Source of the DNA: Arthrobacter sp. M2012083 | GTDB taxonomy: Bacteria > Actinomycetota > Actinomycetes > Actinomycetales > Micrococcaceae | Reading direction: 5' to 3' | DNA: 64,000 nucleotides | Assembly (NCBI RefSeq): GCF_000281065.1 | Contig: NZ_AKKK01000027.1 | Coordinates: 21,363-85,362 of the forward strand | Part shown: positions 7,901-17,327 of the stretch, one piece after another | How positions within the stretch are numbered: position 1 is the stretch's first letter | How the letters are laid out: each line of letters starts with the position of its first letter | Program-made: the position numbers and the translations under genes | Notes under the pieces: model-generated | Told to the model about the DNA's origin: nothing | The model's input: only the letters and a program-made list of their open reading frames with translations | The model's database searches: none

Positions 7901-9160
7901 CTAGGCCAGCTTGCTCGCCAGCAGGAACTCGAACGGCGACTCGATCACCGACCGGATCACTTGGCCGGCAGCGCCGAGGAGCGTCCCGGAATGCTCGAGG
8001 TTGGAAACCGTCAGGTTGCTTGGATCCAGCAAACCCGGCGCGTAGTGATCCAAACTGCTGAGCAGCGCCGGCCTGAGCCATTCCGCCAGGACGGCAAAGT
8101 GCCCACCGAGGACTACGGCTTCAATATCCATCAACCTGGCCGACGAGGCGAGCGCAACACCCAAGTACCTCCCGGCGTCGTGAACTGCCTGGGTGGCTTG
8201 CGGCTCCCGGGCAGCCAAGGCCGCCAGCAGCAGCTCCGTGCGCCCTCCCAGCGATCCCTCGGGGATACCTGCGGCCTCGAAAATGGCTTCCTGGCCGGCG
8301 AAGGTTTCCAAGCACCCCGCGCCGCCGCAGGAACACGCCGGCCCGTCGGGGTGGACAACGATGTGGCCAAGTTCGCCGGCTGATCCGCCAGGTCCGGTGT
8401 AAAGTTCCGAGCCGATGATGACGCCCCCACCAACACCCACTTCCCCTGAAACATAGAGGAAGTCCGACTGACCCGCGCCATACCAAAGCTCTCCGAGTGC
8501 TGCACTGTTGGCCTCGTTGGACAACCTGACGCCAAGCGGTGCGCCTTCCAGCAGATTCTGCGGATTCAGCGCTTCGTGCTCCCAGTGCAGGTTGGGAGCG
8601 GACAACACAAGGTTGCGCTGCTCATCCACCAAGCCCGGAACCGCCAATCCGCCACCGAGGATCGAGATGTCCGCAGCGGCCGCGGCGGCTATTGCTTCGG
8701 CCGCCAGGCCACCCAAGCGTTCCATGACCTTTTCAGGGGCCAGGCCCCGGTTTCGCGATTCAACGGTGGAATGGAAGCGGAGGTTTCCTCCCAGGTCCAC
8801 GAGGCCAGCGGCCAGGTAGTCCACGTTGATCTCCATGCCCACTACGCCACGGCGGGCGCTGAGTTCCAGGCCTTGGCCTGGCCGCCCGCGCTCTCCGTCG
8901 CGGTAAAGGCCCACTTCCGAGACCAGCCCGGATTCCACGAGGTCGGCAACCAGGCTTGAAACCGCCGCTTTGGTCAGTCCGGTTCCGGCAGCCAACTGCG
9001 CGCGGCTGGGCTTGGCATCTCCGGTCCGCGCGATGGAGTCCATGACCAACGAAAGATTTCGACGGCGGACGTCACCTACGCGTCCGGGCGCGTTTTGCTC
9101 ATTCACTGGCGTGGAACCTCCCTGCAGCTTCGAAGAATTTTTCCGGCTTCCATTGACCAT
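7901..9160 (-). CDS. xylR: ROK-family transcriptional repressor of the xylose operon
   Basis: This protein of about 419 residues joins an N-terminal winged helix-turn-helix (PSRAQLAAGTGLTKAAVSSLV) to a ROK kinase-like sugar-binding domain with the ROK zinc signature (CSCGGAGCLE). It is divergent from xylA, the classic arrangement of XylR repressors that release DNA on binding xylose. The ATG at 9160 is used here. A GTG at 9106, preceded by GGGAGG, gives a 401-residue protein and may be the real start, since the xylA -35 overlaps codon 1 of the longer form. An inverted repeat at 9178-9199 is its likely operator. Confidence 0.88.
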   Translation of the reverse strand: MVNGSRKNSSKLQGGSTPVNEQNAPGRVGDVRRRNLSLVMDSIARTGDAKPSRAQLAAGTGLTKAAVSSLVADLVESGLVSEVGLYRDGERGRPGQGLELSARRGVVGMEINVDYLAAGLVDLGGNLRFHSTVESRNRGLAPEKVMERLGGLAAEAIAAAAAADISILGGGLAVPGLVDEQRNLVLSAPNLHWEHEALNPQNLLEGAPLGVRLSNEANSAALGELWYGAGQSDFLYVSGEVGVGGGVIIGSELYTGPGGSAGELGHIVVHPDGPACSCGGAGCLETFAGQEAIFEAAGIPEGSLGGRTELLLAALAAREPQATQAVHDAGRYLGVALASSARLMDIEAVVLGGHFAVLAEWLRPALLSSLDHYAPGLLDPSNLTVSNLEHSGTLLGAAGQVIRSVIESPFEFLLASKLA

Positions 9161-9199
9161 GATCCATCATCCCCCATATAGTTCAGATTGAAAACTAAT
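9153..9199 (+). promoter_or_regulatory. xylA promoter and XylR operator
   Basis: TTGACC (9153-9158), an 18-base spacer and TATAGT (9177-9182) form a good promoter. ATAGTT (9178-9183) and AACTAA (9193-9198) are an inverted repeat of the TTAGTT-type half-site known for ROK xylose repressors. The operator covers the -10 and start point, so bound XylR would block initiation. Confidence 0.6.
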
Positions 9200-9249
9200 T
9201 GGAATGCAGTTCTTGCAGTTCATCCCCAGTGCTTTGCAAAGGAGCAAAA

Positions 9250-10437
9250 ATGACCCCGCAGCCCACCCCGCAGGACCGCTTCACCTTTGGCCTTTGGACC
9301 GTTGGTTGGACTGGCGCCGATCCCTTTGGCGTAGCTACTCGCCCGGCACTGGACCCGGTGGAGGCAGTCCACAAGCTCAGCGAGCTCGGCGCTTACGGCA
9401 TCACGTTCCACGACAATGACTTGGTTCCGTTCGACGCCTCAGCATCCGAGCGGGACCTCATCCTGAAGAACTTCAAGGCAGCCTTGGCAGAAACCGGCCT
9501 GAAGACGCCCATGGTCACCACCAACCTCTTCAGCCACCCGGTGTTCAAGGACGGCGGATTCACCTCGAACGACCGCTCCATTCGCCGCTTTGCCCTGAGC
9601 AAGATCCTCCGGAACATTGACCTTGCCGCGGAACTGGGCGCCGAAACCTTCGTGATGTGGGGCGGGCGCGAAGGCAGCGAGTACGACGGATCCAAGGACC
9701 TTTCGGCAGCGCTGGACCGCATGAAGGAAGGCGTGGACACGGCAGCCGGTTACATCAAGGAGAAGGGTTACGGCCTTCGAATTGCCTTGGAGCCCAAGCC
9801 GAACGAACCCCGCGGTGACATCTTCCTGCCGACAGTCGGCCATGGACTGGCATTCATCGCGCAGTTGGAACACGGCGACATCGTGGGCCTTAACCCGGAG
9901 ACGGGCCACGAGCAGATGGCAGGACTGAACTTCACCCATGGCATCGCCCAGGCACTGTGGGCCGGAAAGCTCTTCCACATCGACCTCAATGGCCAGCGTG
10001 GAATTAAGTACGATCAGGACCTCGTCTTCGGCCACGGCGATCTCACCAGCGCTTTCTTCACCGTGGACCTCCTGGAGAACGGCTTCCCCAACGGTGGTCC
10101 GAAGTACGACGGTCCGCGCCACTTCGACTACAAGCCGTCACGCACCGATGGCTACGACGGCGTGTGGGAATCAGCCAAGTCCAACATGTCCATGTACCTC
10201 CTGCTGAAGGAACGCGCCCTGGCCTTCCGCGCGGACCCGGACGTCCAGGAAGCACTCGCCACGTCGGGTGTCTTTGAACTGGGCGAGTCAACGCTGAACG
10301 ACGGAGAGACCACAGCGGACCTGCTGGCTGACGCCAGCGCCTTCGACACGTTCGACGCCGATAAGGCCGCCGAGCGCTCGTTCGCCTTCGTCCGCCTCAA
10401 CCAGCTGGCCATCGAGCACCTGCTCGGCGCGCGCTAG
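9250..10437 (+). CDS. xylA: Xylose isomerase
   Basis: The enzyme converts D-xylose to D-xylulose in the cytoplasm. At 395 residues it matches the short class I isomerases of actinobacteria. Visible active-site and metal-site motifs are [12 protein letters not shown] (catalytic His), [21 protein letters not shown] (Glu and Lys), [11 protein letters not shown] (Glu, His), FHIDLNGQ and [11 protein letters not shown] chose the ATG at 9250 because AAAGGAGCAAAA precedes it; a longer frame starting at 9199 lacks a site and lies in the operator region. It is divergent from the ROK repressor and followed by xylB. No xylose transporter is adjacent. Confidence 0.96.
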   Translation: MTPQPTPQDRFTFGLWTVGWTGADPFGVATRPALDPVEAVHKLSELGAYGITFHDNDLVPFDASASERDLILKNFKAALAETGLKTPMVTTNLFSHPVFKDGGFTSNDRSIRRFALSKILRNIDLAAELGAETFVMWGGREGSEYDGSKDLSAALDRMKEGVDTAAGYIKEKGYGLRIALEPKPNEPRGDIFLPTVGHGLAFIAQLEHGDIVGLNPETGHEQMAGLNFTHGIAQALWAGKLFHIDLNGQRGIKYDQDLVFGHGDLTSAFFTVDLLENGFPNGGPKYDGPRHFDYKPSRTDGYDGVWESAKSNMSMYLLLKERALAFRADPDVQEALATSGVFELGESTLNDGETTADLLADASAFDTFDADKAAERSFAFVRLNQLAIEHLLGAR

Positions 10438-10460
10438 GTTACTCCCACCCCACCGTCATC

Positions 10461-10518
10461 CCGCCGCCGGGCTCCCCAAGGGCTCTCTTTACAAGGTTTC
10501 CTTGCCGCCCGGCGGCGG
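10461..10518 (+). repeat. 12-bp inverted repeat between xylA and xylB
   Basis: CCGCCGCCGGGC (10461-10472) and GCCCGGCGGCGG (10507-10518) are perfect inverse repeats separated by 34 bases. The stem ends 13 bases before the xylB ribosome-binding region. It could stabilise the xylA 3' end or lower xylB read-through. Confidence 0.6.
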
Positions 10519-10539
10519 TCCCCAAAAAGGAATGAACGC

Positions 10540-11970
10540 ATGCCTCTCGTAGCCGGGATCGACAGCTCCACCCAGTCCTGCAAAGTGGTCATCCGGGATT
10601 CAGCCACTGGCGCTTTGCTACGTCAAGGGCGGGCCCCCCATCCGGAGGGCACCGAAGTTCACCCGGACCATTGGTGGTCAGCCCTCCAGGAAGCAATCGC
10701 ACAGGCAGGCGGTTTGGATGACGTCGAGGCTGTGTCTATCGGCGGTCAGCAACACGGCATGGTGTGCCTTGATGAATCCGGGGACGTTATCCGGCCGGCT
10801 TTGTTGTGGAATGACACCCGCTCGGCCCCGGACGCGGAAGAACTGATCCTCGACGCAGGTGATGGCGATGCCGCAGCCGGAGCGTCCTACTGGGCATCGC
10901 GCACCGGAACTGTGCCAGTGGCATCGTTGACGGCCACTAAGCTCCGATGGTTGGCGCGGAACGAACCCGCTAGCGCCCAACGGACAGCTGCGGTCTGCTT
11001 GCCCCACGATTGGCTGTCCTGGCGATTGGCCGGACACGGGCCCGGAAGTGGGCCGGCCGCCCTGGATCTCCTCCGCACAGACCGTTCGGATGCTTCCGGC
11101 ACGGGCTACTTCTCTGCCAGCAGCGGCGAATACCTTCCAGAGGTCCTCAACAAAACGCTCGGCCACGTTCCTGTGCTGCCTGGTGTCGCCGGGCCGTTGG
11201 AAGCTGTGGGAAAGACACCTGGAGGGGCACTGATCGGGCCGGGTGCAGGCGACAATGCGGCAGCAGGTCTGGGCGTGAGTGCGAGCGTCGGAGACGTAGT
11301 GATTTCGATCGGAACATCGGGGACAGTCTTCGCGGTTTCAGATGTCCCGGCGTTTGATGCAAGCGGACTCGTGGCGGGCTTCGCGGACGCTACAGGCAAC
11401 TATCTGCCGCTGGCGTGCACGCTCAATGCGACGAGGATCTTCGATGCCACAGCTGCACTACTGGGCGTCACCCTGCCGGAACTGGGCGACCTGGCACTTT
11501 CCGCTCCGGACGGCGCCGAAGGGCTGACCCTCGTCCCGTATTTCGAGGGCGAACGGACCCCTAATTTGCCGGAAGCCACCGGCTCCCTCCACGGCATCAC
11601 CGTTTCCAATTACACTCCCGCCAACATGGCACGGGCCGCAGTGGAAGGCGTGCTGTGTTCGCTGGCCGACGGGCTGGCCGCGCTGCAGGCACAGGGCGTC
11701 TCAGCCCAGCGCATCATCCTGGTGGGCGGCGGTGCACAATCGGCTGCGGTCCAGCAGATCGCCGCCGCAGCCTTCGCTTTGCCCGTATTCGTGCCCGAAC
11801 CCGGAGAGTACGTGGCGGACGGCGCAGCCCGGCAAGCTGCAGGCGTCCTGACAGGCAACTTGCCGGAATGGCCACTCGAGGGAATAGAGGTTGTTCACGA
11901 AAATACCGCCGGGAGTCCCGAATTTCTGACGAGGTACCGCCATTACGCTGCCAAGGTGGCCGAAGGCTGA
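10540..11970 (+). CDS. xylB: Xylulokinase
   Basis: This 476-residue FGGY-family sugar kinase phosphorylates D-xylulose to xylulose 5-phosphate for the pentose phosphate pathway. Typical motifs are [12 protein letters not shown] (phosphate loop), [44 protein letters not shown] (catalytic Asp) and [15 protein letters not shown]. The ATG at 10540 follows AAAAAGGAATGAACGC; a nearer ATG at 10532 is out of frame. It is 102 bases from xylA with a strong inverted repeat between them, and is expected to share XylR control. Confidence 0.95.
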   Translation: MPLVAGIDSSTQSCKVVIRDSATGALLRQGRAPHPEGTEVHPDHWWSALQEAIAQAGGLDDVEAVSIGGQQHGMVCLDESGDVIRPALLWNDTRSAPDAEELILDAGDGDAAAGASYWASRTGTVPVASLTATKLRWLARNEPASAQRTAAVCLPHDWLSWRLAGHGPGSGPAALDLLRTDRSDASGTGYFSASSGEYLPEVLNKTLGHVPVLPGVAGPLEAVGKTPGGALIGPGAGDNAAAGLGVSASVGDVVISIGTSGTVFAVSDVPAFDASGLVAGFADATGNYLPLACTLNATRIFDATAALLGVTLPELGDLALSAPDGAEGLTLVPYFEGERTPNLPEATGSLHGITVSNYTPANMARAAVEGVLCSLADGLAALQAQGVSAQRIILVGGGAQSAAVQQIAAAAFALPVFVPEPGEYVADGAARQAAGVLTGNLPEWPLEGIEVVHENTAGSPEFLTRYRHYAAKVAEG

Positions 11971-11988
11971 TCGACGTCGCGCGTGCTC

Positions 11989-12001
11989 TATCGTGACAGG
12001 G
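11989..12001 (+). promoter_or_regulatory. Candidate -10 box of a leaderless transcript
   Basis: TATCGT (11989-11994) ends six bases before the GTG at 12001, placing the transcription start on the start codon. No good -35 is visible. Confidence 0.35.
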
Positions 12002-13023
12002 TGAGCACTGAAGAATCCGCACCGCCCCGGCCTCCCGTCATGGAGGACGTTGCCCGAGTGGCAGGTGTCTCCCACCAGACCGTCTCCCGGGTATTGAACA
12101 ACCACCCCAACGTGAGCTCCAAGACCCGCGAGCGAGTGGAAAAGGCCATCACTGAGCTAGGCTATCGCCGGAACACCGCCGCGCGAAGCCTGGTCACACG
12201 ACGGTCCCAGACCATTGGCGTACTTGGCAGCGAAATGGCGCAGTACGGGCCGTCGCACACGCTCCTCGGAGTCCAGCAGGCGGCCAGGGAGGCGGGCTAT
12301 TTCGTCAGCGTCGCGGGCCTGCGGGAAGTGACGCCGGAGACCATTAGGGACGCCATGGCGCACTTCATGGATCAGGGCGTCGACGGCGTCGTGGTAACGG
12401 TGCCCCACCCGGGGACCTTTGACGTCCTCAAAGACATCACTGCCCAAGTCCCCTTGGTTGCAGTCGGTTCCATCGGTGACGAGCACCTTGCAGGCGCCAC
12501 AGTGGACCAGCGGCAGGGTGCGCGACTCGCCGTCGAGCATCTGTTGGAACTGGGGCACCAACGGATTGGACACTTATCCGGGCCCTCCGATTGGATTGAC
12601 GCCGCTGCCCGTATAGAGGGTTGGCGGGATGCCCTGACAGAGGCGGGAATTGAACCCGTGACGCTCATCGAGGGCGACTGGAGCGCCGAATGCGGTTACC
12701 GCGAAGGCTTGAAAATCGCCGCCGACCGCTCCTTGTCGGCCTTGTTCGTCGCAAATGACCAGATGGCCCTCGGTGTTCTCCGGGCCTTTAACGAACTGGG
12801 TGTCCGGGTACCGGAGGACATCAGCGTAGTGGGCTTCGACGACCAACCGGAGTCGGCATACTTCATACCGCCGTTGACCACCGTGGCGCAGGACTTCGAG
12901 GAGCTCGGCCAACGCTGCATCGGCTTACTGCTGGACCGGTTGGAGAGCGGCACTACCGGCACGCCCGCGACGGTGGAGCCCCGACTGGTTGTCCGCTCCA
13001 CCACGGCTCCCGCCTCCAATTAG
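12001..13023 (+). CDS. LacI-family transcriptional regulator, probable arabinose repressor
   Basis: This 340-residue protein has a LacI helix-turn-helix whose recognition helix reads VSHQTVSRVLNN, one residue from the VSYQTVSRV of E. coli LacI, followed by a sugar-binding domain (QTIGVLGSEMAQYGPSHTL; ALFVANDQMALG; SVVGFDDQPESA). I chose the GTG at 12001 rather than an in-frame codon at 11983 because a -10 box sits six bases before it. It is upstream of and co-directional with araBDA, separated by a 20-bp terminator stem. The operator over the araB promoter closely resembles the lac operator, matching this recognition helix, so it is the likely repressor, released by L-arabinose or a derivative. 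Confidence 0.88.
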   Translation: MSTEESAPPRPPVMEDVARVAGVSHQTVSRVLNNHPNVSSKTRERVEKAITELGYRRNTAARSLVTRRSQTIGVLGSEMAQYGPSHTLLGVQQAAREAGYFVSVAGLREVTPETIRDAMAHFMDQGVDGVVVTVPHPGTFDVLKDITAQVPLVAVGSIGDEHLAGATVDQRQGARLAVEHLLELGHQRIGHLSGPSDWIDAAARIEGWRDALTEAGIEPVTLIEGDWSAECGYREGLKIAADRSLSALFVANDQMALGVLRAFNELGVRVPEDISVVGFDDQPESAYFIPPLTTVAQDFEELGQRCIGLLLDRLESGTTGTPATVEPRLVVRSTTAPASN

Positions 13024-13025
13024 GC

Positions 13026-13069
13026 AGCAGCACAGGTCGTTCTGATCGCTCAGAACGACCTGTGCTGCT
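13026..13069 (+). terminator. Perfect 20-bp stem-loop after the LacI regulator
   Basis: A perfect 20-bp stem (13026-13045 with 13050-13069) encloses the four-base loop TCGC. No T-run follows, yet a stem this long between a regulator stop and a new promoter is most simply a terminator insulating the ara operon. Confidence 0.7.
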
Positions 13070-13131
13070 ACCGACTTGGGTGCGCCTGCGACCGATCCCC
13101 GGCGTGAGCACCTGTTCCACATGGTCTCCTC

Positions 13132-13160
13132 TTGACATCAATGTTGTGAGCGCTAACAAT
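13132..13160 (+). promoter_or_regulatory. araB promoter with embedded LacI operator
   Basis: TTGACA (13132-13137), a 17-base spacer and AACAAT (13155-13160) form a promoter. TTGTGAGCGCTAACAA (13144-13159) matches its inverse at seven of eight half-site positions and fills the spacer and -10. Extended by TT it differs from the symmetric E. coli lac operator at one base. Repressor binding would exclude polymerase. Confidence 0.75.
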
Positions 13161-13231
13161 TGCATCAGACCTTCTTCACTTTTCCACCCCGACCCCCGGC
13201 AATGAGGCCTTGGCCAGCCGGATGGAGACCC

Positions 13232-14983
13232 ATGAATACCTCTGAAAACCTCCCCCTCGATGAGCAGTTCGTCATCGGCGTGGACTATGGCACACTCTCC
13301 GGCCGCGCTGTCGTGGTGCGAGTATCTGACGGCGCCGAGATCGGCAGCGGCGTGTTCGAGTATCCGCACGCCGTCGTGACAGAAAAGCTCCCGGGTAGCG
13401 GCCAGCGGCTCCCCGCGGACTGGGCCCTCCAGGTGCCCAACGACTACCGCGACGTCCTGCGCAATGCGGTACCGGCCGCCGTCGCCGACGCCGGCATCAA
13501 CCCGGAAAACGTGGTGGGTATCGCCACCGACTTCACGGCTTGCACCATGGTTCCGACGACGGCCGACGGCACGCCGCTGAACGAACTGGAACGCTTCGCG
13601 GACCGGCCGCATGCGTTCGTCAAACTGTGGCGTCACCACGCGGCCCAGCCGCAGGCGGACCGCATCAACGAGCTCGCTGAAGAACGCAGCGAATCCTGGC
13701 TTCCACGATACGGCGGCCTGATTTCCTCTGAGTGGGAGTTCGCCAAAGGGCTTCAGCTCCTCGAGGAGGATCCGGAGGTCTACGGCACCATGGATCACTG
13801 GGTCGAGGCTGCGGACTGGATCGTTTGGCAGCTTTGCGGCAGCTACGTCCGCAACGCCTGCACGGCTGGCTACAAGGGCATCTTCCAGGATGGAAAGTAC
13901 CCGTCGGAAGACTTCCTGGCTGCGCTCAATCCTGATTTCAAGGACTTCGTCAGCAGCAAACTCGAACACACCATCGGCCGCTTGGGCGACGCCGCCGGCT
14001 ACCTCACCGAAGAAGCCGCGGCATGGACCGGGCTTCCTGCGGGAATCGCCGTGGCAGTAGGCAACGTGGACGCCCACGTCAGCGCGCCGGCCGCGAACGC
14101 TGTTGAACCAGGACAGCTCGTAGCGATCATGGGCACTTCCACCTGCCACGTCATGAACGGGGATGTCCTCCGCGAAGTCCCCGGCATGTGCGGGGTAGTC
14201 GACGGCGGCATCGTGGATGGGCTGTGGGGTTACGAAGCAGGCCAGTCCGGTGTGGGCGACATCTTTGGCTGGTTCACCAAGAACGGAGTACCGCCCGAGT
14301 ACCACCGGGCGGCCAAAGACAAAGGTTTGGGCATCCACGAGTTCCTCACGGAGCTCGCTGAGAAGCAGGCAATCGGCGAGCACGGACTTATCGCTTTGGA
14401 CTGGCACTCGGGCAACCGTTCAGTGCTGGTTGACCATGAACTTTCCGGCGTGGTGGTGGGCCAGACCCTGGCCACCAAGCCGGAAGACACGTACCGGGCA
14501 CTGCTGGAAGCCACGGCCTTCGGAACCCGCACCATCGTGGACGCCTTCCGTGATTCCGGCGTTCCCGTCAAGGAATTCATCGTGGCCGGCGGGCTGCTGA
14601 AGAACAAGTTCCTCATGCAGATCTACGCCGACATCACCGGCCTGCAGCTCTCCACCATCGGATCTGAGCAGGGTCCTGCCCTGGGCTCGGCAATCCACGC
14701 CGCTGTTGCTGCCGGGAAGTATAGGGACATCCGTGAAGCCGCCGCCTCCATGGCCGCTGCTCCCGGCGCCGTCTACACCCCCATCCCCGAAAACGTGGCC
14801 GCCTACGAGGTCCTCTTCCAGGAGTACAAAGCTCTGCACGACTACTTTGGCCGCGGCACCAACAACGTCATGCACCGCCTCAAGGCCATCCAGCGCGCCG
14901 CGATCCAAGGTTCAGGACAACAAGGTTCAGGACAACAAGGTTCAGCTTCACAGTCCAGCACCTTGGAAGGAGCCACGGCATGA
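13232..14983 (+). CDS. araB: Ribulokinase
   Basis: This 583-residue FGGY kinase phosphorylates L-ribulose to L-ribulose 5-phosphate. Signature stretches are VIGVDYGTLSGRAVVV (nucleotide loop), ATDFTACTMVP, VEAADWIVWQLCG, AVGNVDAHVSAP (catalytic Asp), GTSTCHVMNG and FIVAGGLLKNKFLMQI. I chose the ATG at 13232 (GGATGGAGACCC before it); a longer frame from 13160 would start in the operator. After the normal end of the fold the protein carries about 25 extra residues of Gly/Ser/Gln repeats (GSGQQ twice), encoded by 15-bp tandem repeats. The stop overlaps araD by four bases. Confidence 0.95.
   Translation: MNTSENLPLDEQFVIGVDYGTLSGRAVVVRVSDGAEIGSGVFEYPHAVVTEKLPGSGQRLPADWALQVPNDYRDVLRNAVPAAVADAGINPENVVGIATDFTACTMVPTTADGTPLNELERFADRPHAFVKLWRHHAAQPQADRINELAEERSESWLPRYGGLISSEWEFAKGLQLLEEDPEVYGTMDHWVEAADWIVWQLCGSYVRNACTAGYKGIFQDGKYPSEDFLAALNPDFKDFVSSKLEHTIGRLGDAAGYLTEEAAAWTGLPAGIAVAVGNVDAHVSAPAANAVEPGQLVAIMGTSTCHVMNGDVLREVPGMCGVVDGGIVDGLWGYEAGQSGVGDIFGWFTKNGVPPEYHRAAKDKGLGIHEFLTELAEKQAIGEHGLIALDWHSGNRSVLVDHELSGVVVGQTLATKPEDTYRALLEATAFGTRTIVDAFRDSGVPVKEFIVAGGLLKNKFLMQIYADITGLQLSTIGSEQGPALGSAIHAAVAAGKYRDIREAAASMAAAPGAVYTPIPENVAAYEVLFQEYKALHDYFGRGTNNVMHRLKAIQRAAIQGSGQQGSGQQGSASQSSTLEGATA
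14906..14945 (+). repeat. 15-bp tandem repeat in the araB 3' end
   Basis: CAAGGTTCAGGACAA occurs at 14906-14920 and 14921-14935, followed by its first ten bases. The unit is a whole number of codons (QGSGQ), so changes in copy number keep the frame and vary only a C-terminal tail. Confidence 0.85.
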
Positions 14984-15687
14984 GCACCCTTCTGAAAGCC
15001 ATCGCGAGGGTCCGCAGTGAAGTCTGCGAGCTGCACGCCGAACTGACCCGGTACGAACTTGTGGTCTGGACCGCGGGCAACGTTTCGGGTCGAATCCCGG
15101 GCCATGACCTGATGGTCATCAAGCCATCCGGCGTCTCCTATGACAACCTGACACCTGAGCTCATGGTGGTCACCGACCTCTACGGCACACCTGTCAGGGG
15201 CATCAACACCGGGAGCGCCGGGACGGTGGACTGGGGCAACCCGGACCTTTCTCCGTCATCGGATACCGCCGCGCACGCGTACGTCTACCGCCACATGCCG
15301 GAGGTAGGCGGCGTGGTCCACACGCACTCCACCTACGCCACGGCATGGGCTGCCCGCGGTGAGGAAATCCCCTGCGTGCTGACCATGATGGGCGACGAAT
15401 TCGGCGGGCCCATTCCGGTGGGACCGTTCGCGTTGATCGGCGACGATTCCATCGGGCAGGGCATCGTGGAGACGCTCAAAAACTCCAACTCCCCCGCGGT
15501 GCTCATGCAGAACCATGGCCCCTTCACCATCGGCAAGTCCGCCCGCGATGCCGTCAAGGCTGCTGTTATGTGCGAGGAAGTGGCCAGGACAGTCCACATT
15601 TCCCGCCAACTCGGCGAGCCGCTTCCCATCGACCAAGCCAAGATCGAGTCCCTCTACGACCGATACCAGAACGTTTACGGCCGCTAA
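14980..15687 (+). CDS. araD: L-ribulose-5-phosphate 4-epimerase
   Basis: This 235-residue class II aldolase-like enzyme converts L-ribulose 5-phosphate to D-xylulose 5-phosphate, the entry to the pentose phosphate pathway. Motifs include GNVSGRIPGHDLMVIKPSG (phosphate site), SPSSDTAAHAYVYR, VVHTHSTYATAWA (zinc His pair) and VLMQNHGPFTIG (third zinc His). The ATG overlaps the araB stop (ATGA), so translation is coupled. A gap of about 100 bases with three direct repeats separates it from araA. Confidence 0.94.
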   Translation: MSTLLKAIARVRSEVCELHAELTRYELVVWTAGNVSGRIPGHDLMVIKPSGVSYDNLTPELMVVTDLYGTPVRGINTGSAGTVDWGNPDLSPSSDTAAHAYVYRHMPEVGGVVHTHSTYATAWAARGEEIPCVLTMMGDEFGGPIPVGPFALIGDDSIGQGIVETLKNSNSPAVLMQNHGPFTIGKSARDAVKAAVMCEEVARTVHISRQLGEPLPIDQAKIESLYDRYQNVYGR

Positions 15688-15700
15688 GCGCCGCCGCTTA

Positions 15701-15742
15701 CAGCGACTTAGTCACAGCAACTTAGTCACAGCAACGTAGTCA
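15701..15742 (+). repeat. Three 14-bp direct repeats between araD and araA
   Basis: CAGCGACTTAGTCA (15701-15714), CAGCAACTTAGTCA (15715-15728) and CAGCAACGTAGTCA (15729-15742) stand head to tail with one change each. They lie inside the operon, 49 bases before the araA start. They could bind a regulator or be a replication-slippage tract. Confidence 0.85.
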
Positions 15743-15791
15743 CTGCATCGTCGTAGAAAACATTCGGACCACCTCACTCCAGGAGCACCTC

Positions 15792-17327
15792 ATGCCTACC
15801 GCCGCTAATACTTCCGCCAACAACACTTCCCTCGATCAGTACGAGGTCTGGTTCCTCACGGGCAGCCAGCACCTCTACGGCGAGGACGTCCTCAAGCAGG
15901 TCGCAGCGCAGTCGCAGGAGATTGCCAACGTCCTCAATGCCAACAGCAACGTCCCGGTCAAGCTCGTGTGGAAGCCTGTCCTTACCGATTCCGACGCCAT
16001 CCGTCGCACTGCGCTGGAAGCCAACTCAGACGACTCCGTCATCGGCGTGACTGCGTGGATGCACACGTTCAGTCCCGCGAAGATGTGGATCCAGGGCCTG
16101 GACGCCCTGCGCAAGCCACTGCTTCACTTGCACACACAGGCTAACCGGGACCTTCCGTGGGCTGACATCGATTTCGACTTCATGAACCTCAACCAGGCAG
16201 CGCACGGCGACCGCGAATTCGGATATATCCAGTCGCGCCTCGGCGTGCCGCGGAAGACCGTCGTCGGGCATGTCAGCAACCCTGAGGTTGCCCGACAGGT
16301 TGGCGCCTGGCAGCGCGCCTCGGCCGGTTGGGCGGCCGTCCGAACCCTGAAGTTGACCCGCTTCGGAGACAACATGCGCAACGTCGCCGTCACGGAAGGC
16401 GATAAGACTGAAGCCGAGCTCCGCTTCGGCGTTTCCGTCAACACTTGGTCCGTCAACGAGCTCGCCGACGCCGTCCATGGCGCCGCAGAGTCCGACGTCG
16501 ACGCCCTGGTTGCCGAGTATGAGCGCCTTTACGACGTGGTGGACGAACTTAAAGCAGGCGGCGACCGCCACGAGTCACTGCGTTACAGCGCCAGGATCGA
16601 GCTGGGTCTCCGCGGCTTCCTGGAAGCAAACGGTTCCGCAGCTTTCACGACGTCGTTCGAGGATCTGGGGGCGCTGCGGCAGTTGCCGGGAATGGCCGTC
16701 CAGCGCCTCATGGCCGATGGGTACGGCTTCGGCGCCGAAGGTGACTGGAAAACCGCGATCCTGGTCCGCGCCGCCAAGGTGATGGGCGGCGATCTGCCCG
16801 GCGGTGCCTCGCTCATGGAGGACTACACGTACCACCTTGAGCCGGGCTCGGAGAAGATCCTGGGCGCCCACATGCTGGAGGTCTGCCCCTCGCTCACTGC
16901 TAAAAAGCCCCGTGTTGAGATCCACCCACTGGGCATTGGCGGCAAGGAAGACCCCGTTCGCATGGTCTTCGATACTGATGCCGGCCCCGGCATCGTGGTC
17001 GCGCTGTCCGACATGCGCGATCGGTTCCGCCTGGTGGCCAACGTGGTGGACGTCGTCGACCTCGACCAGCCGCTCCCCAACCTGCCTGTAGCCCGCGCGC
17101 TCTGGGAGCCCAAGCCCAACTTCGCTACTTCCGCCGCCGCGTGGCTCACCGCGGGCGCCGCGCACCACACGGTATTGTCCACGCAGGTGGGCCTGGACGT
17201 GTTCGAGGACTTCGCCGAAATCGCCAAGACAGAGCTCCTCACCATCGATGAAGGCACCACCATCAAACAGTTCAAGAAAGAGCTCAACTGGAACGCCGCC
17301 TATTACAAGCTGGCTGGCGGCCTGTGA
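15792..17327 (+). CDS. araA: L-arabinose isomerase
   Basis: This 511-residue enzyme converts L-arabinose to L-ribulose in the cytoplasm, using manganese. It starts with a short Thr/Ser/Asn tail and then the family opening [19 protein letters not shown]. Conserved stretches include [41 protein letters not shown] (active-site Glu), MEDYTYHL and [21 protein letters not shown] precedes the ATG. It ends overlapping the epimerase gene by four bases (GTGA). The gene order B-D-A is common in actinobacteria. Confidence 0.96.
   Translation: MPTAANTSANNTSLDQYEVWFLTGSQHLYGEDVLKQVAAQSQEIANVLNANSNVPVKLVWKPVLTDSDAIRRTALEANSDDSVIGVTAWMHTFSPAKMWIQGLDALRKPLLHLHTQANRDLPWADIDFDFMNLNQAAHGDREFGYIQSRLGVPRKTVVGHVSNPEVARQVGAWQRASAGWAAVRTLKLTRFGDNMRNVAVTEGDKTEAELRFGVSVNTWSVNELADAVHGAAESDVDALVAEYERLYDVVDELKAGGDRHESLRYSARIELGLRGFLEANGSAAFTTSFEDLGALRQLPGMAVQRLMADGYGFGAEGDWKTAILVRAAKVMGGDLPGGASLMEDYTYHLEPGSEKILGAHMLEVCPSLTAKKPRVEIHPLGIGGKEDPVRMVFDTDAGPGIVVALSDMRDRFRLVANVVDVVDLDQPLPNLPVARALWEPKPNFATSAAAWLTAGAAHHTVLSTQVGLDVFEDFAEIAKTELLTIDEGTTIKQFKKELNWNAAYYKLAGGL

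Noticed and set aside
12953..14407. 484-codon open frame on the minus strand
   Set aside because: Antisense to araB and crossing the ara promoter and terminator; no ribosome-binding site or domain.
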